Assembly (NCBI GenBank): GCA_045124315.1
Contig: JBGVLO010000183.1
Coordinates: forward strand, 1 to 64,000
Length of the DNA: 64,000 bases
Direction: 5' to 3'
Origin: CAG-411 sp045124315
Lineage (GTDB): Bacteria > Bacillota > Clostridia > Lachnospirales > Lachnospiraceae
The translations under genes were made by a program, and so were the position numbers. The stretch's first letter is position 1; every line of letters begins with the position of its first letter. Under the pieces are notes generated by a model that did no database searches, was not told the DNA's origin, and worked only from the letters and a program-made list of their open reading frames with translations. Positions 24,901 through 31,309 of the stretch are shown here, piece after piece.

Positions 24901-26012
24901 GAAAGCGAAATTCCAACGGGAACATTGGAGATGCTTGCATATCGTTCTTGCAGTTTCTGTATAAGAGAATGGTTTTCTCCACCTTCTTTTCCTGTTGTCT
25001 CAACCTGTACAGAAAAACGTCGCTCGCCTATCCCTAGTCGCAACCACATAGAATCTGCTTTTTCCACACCCATATTCCAAAGTGCCTTTTCATATTCCAG
25101 TTTTTCTATCCATTCTTTAGGAGAAGGGCTCTCCTGCTTCCATACAATTTGATTCTGCCTTTGAATTTCCTGCAATCGTCTCTCTTGTTTTTGATACCAC
25201 TGCATTCTTTGGATTTGTTCTTTTTTCTTGGACCTATGCAAGGCAATCTGCAACTTTCCCAACGAAAAAGAAATTTCCGGTTCCTTCTCCGATTCTCCAT
25301 CCTCATATAGTGTTATAGTTCCTACCGAAACTTTCTGTTCTGCCAGTTTTCTTTCCTCGACGAACCGCCTTCTGTTTTCACACTGTTTTTCACAAAACTC
25401 CTCTGCATAAGGGATTAATTCAACTTTCAATGCACTGGTATGCACTTTTCGCACACCAATGATTTCATCCAAATACACACATTCAAAACCGTAGAAAAAA
25501 AGTACATCGCCATACTGAAGTTTCCATGTTCCCTGGCGCCTGACGCCATTTACAAATGTCCCATTTTTGCTAAAATCCTCTAACATTCCCCCAGTTCCAT
25601 TTTTCCAAATACTACAGTGTTTTTCAGACAACAAGCCTACATCTTCTGCAGATATATTGTTTTCTTTTCCTCTACCCACAGTTGTTGTTTCATTGCAAAG
25701 ATAGAGAGAAAAAGGTCTGTTTTCCTCCATTTCCTCATAGGTATGCAAAAAAGCCCTATGGCCTTTCGTATCTTGAAATTCCCATGTGTTCTCCTGTTTC
25801 AAAAAAAACTCCTTGCACGTTCTCCCATTGAGTTCTGTTACGAATCCCTCTCCGATCACACGTCCCAACCACTGTCTCTTTTCAAATATAAATTCAAATC
25901 GTCCTTCTTCCAAGTCAGAAAACCGGAGAACAATTTCCTTTTTATTTTCGTTCTCCTCAAATTGATATTTCTTGTACTCTGTTGCCGTGTATATCAGCAG
26001 GAATCGGCACAT
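21984..26012 (-). CDS. EssC-like FHA-FtsK/SpoIIIE ATPase of a type VII-like system
   Basis: A 1,342-aa ATPase, the motor component of type VII secretion. An FHA domain (about residues 115-185, with GRGKENN and DFSKNGTFVNG) can bind phosphothreonine. The first FtsK/SpoIIIE domain has Walker A VGMTGSGKSES (about 626) and Walker B CIVVDEFAEL. The second has Walker A GKSGKGKTFG (about 935) and YIVDED. The third, about 1180-1290, has VCEKKTQME where Walker A would be, so it is probably inactive. The hydrophobic pair of helices normally between FHA and ATPase domains of EssC is not visible, which is unusual. I start at ATG 26012; a GTG at 26021 is possible. It follows the Ig-like gene by about 20 bp. 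Confidence 0.85.
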   Translation of the reverse strand: MCRFLLIYTATEYKKYQFEENENKKEIVLRFSDLEEGRFEFIFEKRQWLGRVIGEGFVTELNGRTCKEFFLKQENTWEFQDTKGHRAFLHTYEEMEENRPFSLYLCNETTTVGRGKENNISAEDVGLLSEKHCSIWKNGTGGMLEDFSKNGTFVNGVRRQGTWKLQYGDVLFFYGFECVYLDEIIGVRKVHTSALKVELIPYAEEFCEKQCENRRRFVEERKLAEQKVSVGTITLYEDGESEKEPEISFSLGKLQIALHRSKKKEQIQRMQWYQKQERRLQEIQRQNQIVWKQESPSPKEWIEKLEYEKALWNMGVEKADSMWLRLGIGERRFSVQVETTGKEGGENHSLIQKLQERYASISNVPVGISLSQYTCVGIVEKHRPEYCLSARLLFSLLAGYSYRKIRLVVIYNEEEEWEKRWFSGLRWVLHTWDLRQQSRFFATNQRETEELLNNLQICKEERDTIVFCTNPKWVLQEEVQETIAMVYPKDRWKFLFCVDNLEELPFFCEQILEKKDERIVFHKETEEQEIVLKEDVLEFSEWERWLELLNRYRLKNADHKIWEKAGLLCLEQNSGRKGIQETILENWKESFQRIGITGNLGWTVKGTVCSLHLHEKADGVHGLVVGMTGSGKSESLQSYLLSVAMREHPEKVHMLLLDCKGGTMAKSLIKLPHVVGVLTNTEPAMLDRGLVALEHEIQSREKRLGEENCKHIDEYNGKCKKQERLPYLCIVVDEFAELIQCYEKFEGCLERIVRVGRSLGMHLLLSTQKTEGIVKDSLLDNMGIVIGFGIQNQGEISRLLGDSCVWDGKSQGRGYCKKHNQIVEFQGAYSSKPFEKIEICMPMDVRGQNCGKKDTHSVKEWQYLTELLQDIYEKTEGKKGEPKLWQPLLSKQCNYPVKNLREALGVFYLGIGDVPHLQQQFVWKENWGSIGFVGKSGKGKTFGMELLLMQALEKYSEDQLECYIVDEDSNFYLDYEKFPQVIAVGQKKDAVEKILFVLEREMEQRKKLELCQLKEMPKVCLLVDGMGNFRRIVGNRELEVLEQLLEQGERLQCYLWVTGCGFGPKELPFSWRKRLKLFGLGETGAAECFKNSELPAFTDKVPGRAVGIMEGQTLELQLFCQKEQQNRKDCWNKWKEKIARLQNWEQVKQRNRLVLLPEDYTLCQHLEEVEMENKRAGICIGRREMDGSFFWQIEQGKETLLVVCEKKTQMEAAVKTFGVLFQACEDYEMISNTLEYFQEEEKRQQWFQAYQKKEKFRLLFCLQQEYGRLREYEEFREIMEQANGLYIGSGIMEQMYFPVGIVPGNIRERMWKNGSAMYICGKTGKQELLRIPLLDEEGKEHE

Positions 26013-26031
26013 TCCTTCCACACCTCTTTTT

Positions 26032-27681
26032 CTAATAAATCAAAACATATTTCTTCTTTGCATCCACTAAAATTTTTTTCTTTGCACTCTTCTTTTCTAA
26101 ACTGGCAATCACATAACTGGTTCCTGTTTTTTTTGCCTGAAACTTTCCATTTTTGCTGATGGAACCCACTTTCGGATTACTCAATTTCCATTCTACTTTT
26201 CTCTTAGAACCAACCGTCTCTGACGAAAATAAAAGGCGATTCCACTTTTCTGTCATATAATAGGATACTGTAATTTTCTTCACCGGAAAGGCAAGAACAA
26301 AGGAAACCTTTTTCTTATTTCCAGCCTGATCTGTAACCACCAGCCTATGATTTCCCTCTTTTTCAACCACAGTATGGTTCTTTACTTTCTTTCCATTCAA
26401 AAAAATATCTGCAATCCCACTTCCCTTATCCGAAGCTTTTATTTCTACAGGCTTGGTATAGGTCTTTTCTTTCAAATTTACGGTTGGTGCTACAGTATCC
26501 TCTTCACCCATTGAATTTTTCTCAGTGAATACTATGTTATTTGCCTCCCTCTTCGAATCCATTTCAGTTGGCGCCTTAGTAGATGCCGTCTCATTCTCTT
26601 TTATTACCATTGGAGTAGGTTGCTGTACGAAGCTAAAATCCACTTCTAAATCGGAGGAAGAAATACATGGAGAAGCACTGGGAGCGCTTTCCTCCTTCTG
26701 ATGCTCCATTTCTATTTCCACAAGTGCAGGTGGTGTAACCATAAAATCCACCTCTCCCTTTTCCTTCTCTACCACATTTAACGCCGGATTTGGTGTATTG
26801 GTCACAATACAGGTAGGAACGGCTGTATTTTCTGTCACTGGAGTTTTTAACTTCGAGTTTTCTACCCCTGAATTCCCCACAGTATTTTCTTCTACAAGTG
26901 TAGTTTCTTCATCTGCCGGTTTCTCCACATATACTTTGCAATATCCCATGGCATTATGCCTCTCAAACAAAATAACAGCAGTTTCCCCTGCCTTCAGGCA
27001 ATAGGGATAAAGTACATATTCCTCCAATTCCTTTTCGTCACCATTGACAAAGCAGCCCGTCACTATAAAATCTTCTTTCTCCAAAATGGTATCCTCATAT
27101 ACCTTTTCTCTCTTACACTCCACCTTCAAGCCTTCCAACTTACTTTCATCTACTTCTAAGGAATACGTCACCATAGCCCCTTTACAGGCAATTTCAATAT
27201 TTCCGGTATCCCAGTCAATCTCATAAGTATAATCCCAATCTTCCACTTTTCTGCCATCGTTGTAACAGACATAAACCGGTCCAATTTCTTCTTTTCCAAA
27301 GGGCTCTCCTTTTGCTGCATATTTTTTTATCTTTTCCGCCCGAATTGCAACAACGGTTACACTCTCTACATAAACCTCCAACTCCTGTTCATAACTTTCC
27401 TCCCCTTGAACATATTGCATATTGATCGTATGATTTCCTTCCTCATAAATGTAAGCCGGTTGAATAATCACATTCTCAAAATCCTCTATGGTATTCTCCT
27501 CCAAACACCATAAAAACTGTTCTGGTAAAATTTTCTTCCCCGTAAAAAAACGGCTATTGGATTTTGTACTGACCTGGAAATCATCTTCTGAAGCTACGAC
27601 CATCTTTACTGGGAAGATACAATTATAAATAAACATACTAACACATAAAACAATACACAAAACCTTTTGTCTATTTCTCAT
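26032..27681 (-). CDS. Secreted Ig-like domain protein of the type VII-like operon
   Basis: A 549-aa exported protein. A signal peptide spans about residues 1-30 (hydrophobic VLCIVLCVSMFIY, cleavage near VVAS). Several bacterial Ig-like modules are visible: ones at about 100-260 with VTVVAIRAEKIKKY and LEGLKVECKREKVYEDT, a Thr/Pro-rich linker at about 265-400, a TVAPTVNLKEKTYTKPVEI module and a final Big_2-like module (VEWKLSNPKVGSISKNG and GTSYVIASL). No sortase motif or C-terminal membrane helix is seen. Its location between the kinase and the ATPase suggests an envelope part of the same machine; this is inferred from gene order only. Confidence 0.7.
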   Translation of the reverse strand: MRNRQKVLCIVLCVSMFIYNCIFPVKMVVASEDDFQVSTKSNSRFFTGKKILPEQFLWCLEENTIEDFENVIIQPAYIYEEGNHTINMQYVQGEESYEQELEVYVESVTVVAIRAEKIKKYAAKGEPFGKEEIGPVYVCYNDGRKVEDWDYTYEIDWDTGNIEIACKGAMVTYSLEVDESKLEGLKVECKREKVYEDTILEKEDFIVTGCFVNGDEKELEEYVLYPYCLKAGETAVILFERHNAMGYCKVYVEKPADEETTLVEENTVGNSGVENSKLKTPVTENTAVPTCIVTNTPNPALNVVEKEKGEVDFMVTPPALVEIEMEHQKEESAPSASPCISSSDLEVDFSFVQQPTPMVIKENETASTKAPTEMDSKREANNIVFTEKNSMGEEDTVAPTVNLKEKTYTKPVEIKASDKGSGIADIFLNGKKVKNHTVVEKEGNHRLVVTDQAGNKKKVSFVLAFPVKKITVSYYMTEKWNRLLFSSETVGSKRKVEWKLSNPKVGSISKNGKFQAKKTGTSYVIASLEKKSAKKKILVDAKKKYVLIY

Positions 27682-27724
27682 TCTAACGTTTCCTTTCTTC
27701 CTTCTATTTTCCTTTCACTGAGCG

Positions 27725-29488
27725 CTACCTTCTAGTCACACCAACACTACAGTTTTTTTTAACCGTACCCGACACAACAGTAATTTCGCAGACTCCTTGC
27801 CGCTTTGCCTTTAGTGTAACTCCACTGATCCCAACTATTTCTGCATTGGTAGATATAATTTTATATTCCGCATTTTTCGGAGTAATCTCTACAGGTAAAC
27901 TCATACTGGAGCCTTCCACCATTTGTAAAGAAGTAGGAAGTGTAATCTTCGAAGCGAGAACAGGCGCCACCGTCTCCTCTACCACTGTGATCTCTGGGTT
28001 TATTTTCTTCTCTTCACTATTCTTAGGTGTCGCTACTATTTTTCCTGCTTTCTTTTTCTTCTTAACAATCTTTTTATTGTCCTTGGGTTTTCTCGTTGCC
28101 TTTATGGTTGGTGATAAGGTAATCTGTGGTTGGAAAGACGGCACAGCTTCTGTGGGAATAATTTTTCCCTGTATACTGGACTTGGTAACGAATTGACCGC
28201 CTGTTTCCTGTTTTTTATTTTCTTTTACATTTTCTTGGATTTGTTTGGTGCCATCTGGCACCTGACTTGAATTTGTCTGACTTGAACTAATTTGTTGAAT
28301 TTGTTTTGAATAGATTTCTCCTGAATAACCCATATTAGGCACTATCATGACAATCCCCATGACGCCTGCGATCAAAATTCCCCTTTTGAGAACCTTGAAA
28401 AAATTTGCGCTTCTTCTCTTCGCGCTATGTTGCATTGTTTCCGGCGTAGATTCCATCGCCTGAGGTTTTTCCTTTTGCTTTCTGCATCGATCTTCCTGTT
28501 CTGGTGTAAACCGCAGGACAACTGTCTGTTCGTATGAACTGCATGGAGCTTGGGCTTCCTTTCTCAAATTCCCCCGCTCTCTTTGGTATTCCCTTAACGC
28601 ATCCAGAAATTCCTGGGCATTTTTATAACGATCCTCTCTTTCAAAAGAAATTGCCTTGGCTATGATTTTCTGCAACTTTTCTGGTACATTCTTCGGGAAA
28701 CTAGGTTGTTCTCCATGAAATCTACGTTTGATTGCTTCTTGTTGACTTTTTTGTGTAATGGAACCTTCTTCCAGAAACGGAATTCTTTTTTGATTCAGAT
28801 AACTATATAACACAATGCCTAAAGAATAGATATCCACTCGTTCATCATATTCTTTCCCATAATATACTTCAGGTGCCATATAGTTGTACGAACCTTTTAT
28901 GGATAATCCTGTATTGTCTCTTCGTGCGATCCCAAAATCGCCCAATTTAAAATCTCCATCTGCCGACACAAAAATGTTTGCCGGCTTAATATCCCTATGC
29001 AAAATATTGTGTTTCTGACATTCCAATAATGCCATACATATTTCCTCTCCCAGACGAATCACTTCTTCCTCTGGAAATTCTCGGTCTGCACCATATTCTA
29101 CTAGACTTTTTGCCAATTCCATTCGGATGATAATATAGCACCCAATGGAATCCGTCCTTTCAATAATGTCAAAATCTTCACAGTTGATAATATGACTCTT
29201 TCCCTTAAGCCGGGACATCAACTTGATTTCGTCGAAAATTTCGGCTGCAGCCTCTTGATAATATAACCGTATTTCCTCTTCTGTCATTCCCATCTGCTGC
29301 AATTCATCAATCTCAGCCTGAGATTTCGGCAATGAAATAATCTTCAATGCAGCATATTGGACATCATCGAATGTCTGCCGCTGTATTCGATATACCTGTC
29401 CAAAACTTCCCTCTCCCAGAAATCCATTGTCACAAATGTACCAATAATTCCAATAGGGTTCTAATTTTTTCACTTGTTCTTCCTTCAC
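27725..29488 (-). CDS. Membrane Ser/Thr protein kinase with external Big_2 domain
   Basis: A 587-aa PknB-type kinase with all key residues: GEGSFGQVY loop (about 24-32), lysine in AALKI, HRDIKPANIF (about 166), DFG in LGDFGIARRD and APE in YMAPEVYY. Residues 310-365 form a charged linker, about 368-388 a single membrane helix, and the outside part is Ser/Thr/Pro/Lys-rich and ends in a Big_2-like Ig domain. Firmicute type VII loci normally encode EssB/YukC, a membrane pseudokinase; here an apparently active kinase stands first in the operon and could phosphorylate the FHA partner. The start is GTG with AAGGA 8 bases upstream. Confidence 0.85.
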   Translation of the reverse strand: MKEEQVKKLEPYWNYWYICDNGFLGEGSFGQVYRIQRQTFDDVQYAALKIISLPKSQAEIDELQQMGMTEEEIRLYYQEAAAEIFDEIKLMSRLKGKSHIINCEDFDIIERTDSIGCYIIIRMELAKSLVEYGADREFPEEEVIRLGEEICMALLECQKHNILHRDIKPANIFVSADGDFKLGDFGIARRDNTGLSIKGSYNYMAPEVYYGKEYDERVDIYSLGIVLYSYLNQKRIPFLEEGSITQKSQQEAIKRRFHGEQPSFPKNVPEKLQKIIAKAISFEREDRYKNAQEFLDALREYQRERGNLRKEAQAPCSSYEQTVVLRFTPEQEDRCRKQKEKPQAMESTPETMQHSAKRRSANFFKVLKRGILIAGVMGIVMIVPNMGYSGEIYSKQIQQISSSQTNSSQVPDGTKQIQENVKENKKQETGGQFVTKSSIQGKIIPTEAVPSFQPQITLSPTIKATRKPKDNKKIVKKKKKAGKIVATPKNSEEKKINPEITVVEETVAPVLASKITLPTSLQMVEGSSMSLPVEITPKNAEYKIISTNAEIVGISGVTLKAKRQGVCEITVVSGTVKKNCSVGVTRR

Positions 29489-29674
29489 ATGCTCATTCCT
29501 TTTCTTTTTCCTATAGATTCCTTGCGTATTTATCCCGTTATAAAGATTCTGATTTGTTACCTTTTTTGAAAAATTTGGCGAACTGCCGATGGGAACAAGT
29601 CCCGATGATAAAATTAAAAGCAGAATGCTTTTAAAATAAAGATTAACAGGGAATAAATTTTCCCCATCGATTTT

Positions 29675-29702
29675 ATTATATAGAGATTTTTGAAAAGTGC
29701 AA
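29675..29702 (-). promoter_or_regulatory. Predicted promoter of the type VII-like operon
   Basis: Minus strand TTGCAC (29697-29702), 16-bp spacer, TATAAT (29675-29680), leaving a leader of about 180 nt before the kinase GTG. The leader contains small hairpins such as AAAAGC-ATTCT-GCTTTT and GGGGAA/TTCCC. Confidence 0.6.
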
Positions 29703-29741
29703 GCTTTTTTTGAAGCTTTATGTCTAAAAGTATCAAAAAAA

Positions 29742-29986
29742 GGTTACTGTTCAGAGGGTGCCATTCGAAAAATGCCAGATATACAGAATGGCTAAAAATA
29801 TTAGTAAATGGCTGGACATTTTCCCTGTGTGCGCTTTCACACTAGGCTCAAAAAGACTTCGCCAAGTGTTCAATGTGTCTCATGACGCCGTTATCGGCTA
29901 TGCCTGTGTATATGCAACTTGTACCTTATCCGCAAGCGCAACTGTACAAATTGCATATACACAGGCACACCCTCTGAACAGTAACC
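29742..29986. mobile_element. 245-bp MITE-like element with 19-bp perfect terminal inverted repeats (copy F of the GTAAC family)
   Basis: GGTTACTGTTCAGAGGGTG (29742-29760) is exactly mirrored at 29968-29986. An inner perfect 16-bp pair, GCCTGTGTATATGCAA (29902-29917) with its complement at 29951-29966, extends to a 23-bp stem with one mismatch. A runs flank both ends. No convincing CDS is inside. It lies between the rpsR terminator and the kinase promoter. This and the leader explain the gene-free stretch 29489-30063. Confidence 0.65.
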
Positions 29987-30035
29987 AAAAAAGAGCCATC
30001 ACACAAAAAACTCAAAGTTTTCTATGCGATGACTC
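29987..30035 (-). terminator. Terminator of rpsF-ssb-rpsR
   Basis: Minus strand: a 20-bp imperfect stem (GAGTCATCGCATAG arm against CTATGCGATGACTC on the plus strand at 30016-30035 and its partner at 29993-30012) ending in six T. It abuts the MITE-like element directly. Confidence 0.85.
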
Positions 30036-30063
30036 TCATCTATGCATCAATTACTGACTCTAA

Positions 30064-30330
30064 TTAGTCCATAGTATATGGCATTAAAGCGATATGACGT
30101 GCTCTCTTGATTGCAACTGTAAGTGCTCTCTGATGCTTTGCACAGTTTCCAGTAATTCTTCTAGGAAGAATCTTACCTCTTTCTGATACATATCTCTTTA
30201 ATTTATTTACGTCCTTGTAGTCGATACCTTTGTTTTCTTTATCTGAGCAGAATACGCAAACCTTTTTTCTTCTACGTCCGCCTCTTCTCTTCATCTGAGA
30301 ATCTGCTCTATCACTCTTATTATATGGCAT
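30064..30330 (-). CDS. rpsR: 30S ribosomal protein S18
   Basis: An 88-aa basic protein with the S18 core: KKVCVFCSDKENKGIDYKDV, then LKRYVSERGKILPRRITG and the conserved ending KHQRALTVAIKRARHIALMPY. The N-terminus carries a Cys pair (VCVFC). It pairs with S6 in the 30S platform and is the last gene of rpsF-ssb-rpsR, 28 bp after ssb. Confidence 0.97.
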   Translation of the reverse strand: MPYNKSDRADSQMKRRGGRRRKKVCVFCSDKENKGIDYKDVNKLKRYVSERGKILPRRITGNCAKHQRALTVAIKRARHIALMPYTMD

Positions 30331-30358
30331 AATCCGAAAACCTCCTTATCAAAATTTC

Positions 30359-30796
30359 CTAGTTAAATGGCAATCCCTCTTCCAATCCGTCTGGAATGTT
30401 CATGAAGCCATCTGCTGCCTGACTAGGTTCTGGTCTTTGTGCTGGCATTCCACCATCGAAGGAATCCGCATTCTTTTTGCTCTCAGCAAATTCAACATCT
30501 TCCAATACGACATCAGTGGTATACACTCGCTGACCTTCTTTATTCGTATAACTGCCAGTCTGGATTCTTCCACAACCAACAATCTTTGTTCCCTGTCTTA
30601 AATACTTCTCAGCAAATTCTGCTGTTCTGCCAAAAGCAACACAACTGATAAAATCTGCTGTCTGTTCTTCGCCCTGACGCTTAAATCTTCTGTCAACGGC
30701 TAGGGTAAATCTCGCAACGGCAGATGCACTCTCACCTTGCGAATATCTAACTACGGGTTCCTTTGTTAAGCGACCCATTAAAATAACTTTGTTCAT
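30359..30796 (-). CDS. ssb: Single-stranded DNA-binding protein
   Basis: A 145-aa SSB. The OB fold occupies about residues 1-105 (MNKVILMGRLTKEPVVRYS, ADFISCVAFGRTAEFAEKYL, GRIQTGSYTNKEGQRVYTTD). The C-terminal tail ends in DGLEEGLPFN, a slightly altered form of the acidic D-D-D-L/I-PF tip that docks replication proteins; the last residue is Asn rather than Phe. It lies between rpsF and rpsR as in most Firmicutes. Confidence 0.95.
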   Translation of the reverse strand: MNKVILMGRLTKEPVVRYSQGESASAVARFTLAVDRRFKRQGEEQTADFISCVAFGRTAEFAEKYLRQGTKIVGCGRIQTGSYTNKEGQRVYTTDVVLEDVEFAESKKNADSFDGGMPAQRPEPSQAADGFMNIPDGLEEGLPFN

Positions 30797-30814
30797 CCTA
30801 AGGATGCCTCCTTC

Positions 30815-31102
30815 TTATGCGTCTTGTCTAATGCATAAAAATCTGATGACATTCTCCATGATACGAATGTTTTTCTCAACATTTGCTGGAACAGTCTCAT
30901 CAGCATCAAATTGGATGAAGTAGTAATATCCTTCTCTCATCTTCTGAATGTCGTAAGCTAATCTCTTCTTACCACTTTCTTCAATGTTTGAAATCACACC
31001 ACCGAACTTAGTAATATACTCTTTTACTTTTTCTACGGTTGCTACTCTGTCATCGTCTTCGATTTTTGCATTAACAACTACAGCTAATTCATATTTGTTC
31101 AT
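30815..31102 (-). CDS. rpsF: 30S ribosomal protein S6
   Basis: A 95-aa S6 protein: MNKYELAVVVNAKIEDDD, ISNIEESGKKRLAYDIQK and GYYYFIQFDA are its conserved strands. I start at the ATG at 31102, 11 bases after AGGAGG; an in-frame GTG four codons earlier overlaps the binding site. It is the first gene of rpsF-ssb-rpsR and has a near-consensus promoter at 31184-31212. Confidence 0.96.
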   Translation of the reverse strand: MNKYELAVVVNAKIEDDDRVATVEKVKEYITKFGGVISNIEESGKKRLAYDIQKMREGYYYFIQFDADETVPANVEKNIRIMENVIRFLCIRQDA

Positions 31103-31183
31103 AGTTGCTTGCACCTCCTTTTGGTCTCTGGCCCTCTCTTCTGAAAGAGCAAGGAAATTTTTTTGTAACCAGTACAGTTCACA

Positions 31184-31212
31184 ATTATATCACAGGTAAT
31201 TTTTAATTTCAA
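31184..31212 (-). promoter_or_regulatory. Predicted sigma-A promoter of rpsF-ssb-rpsR
   Basis: Minus strand TTGAAA (31207-31212), 17-bp spacer ending TGTGA, TATAAT (31184-31189): a near-consensus extended -10 promoter, about 80 nt ahead of rpsF. Confidence 0.75.
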
Positions 31213-31229
31213 GCTTTTTTTTATATATG

Positions 31230-31275
31230 AAAAAGAACCGTGAAGAATGAGAGCACTCATTCTTCCACAGTTCTT
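31230..31275 (-). terminator. Terminator after the LRR pseudogene
   Basis: Minus strand: a stem of about 19 bp (AAGAACTGTGGAAGAATGAG against CTCATTCTTCACGGTTCTT) with a 4-nt loop and a T run, 35 bp after the stop at 31310. Confidence 0.85.
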
Positions 31276-31309
31276 TTCACTTGGATTTCCAGATATTCTA
31301 AAATTCTTA

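Noticed and set aside
29758..30057. 99-residue plus-strand frame over element F
   Set aside because: It lies within the terminal-inverted-repeat element and the rpsR terminator and has no start signal.
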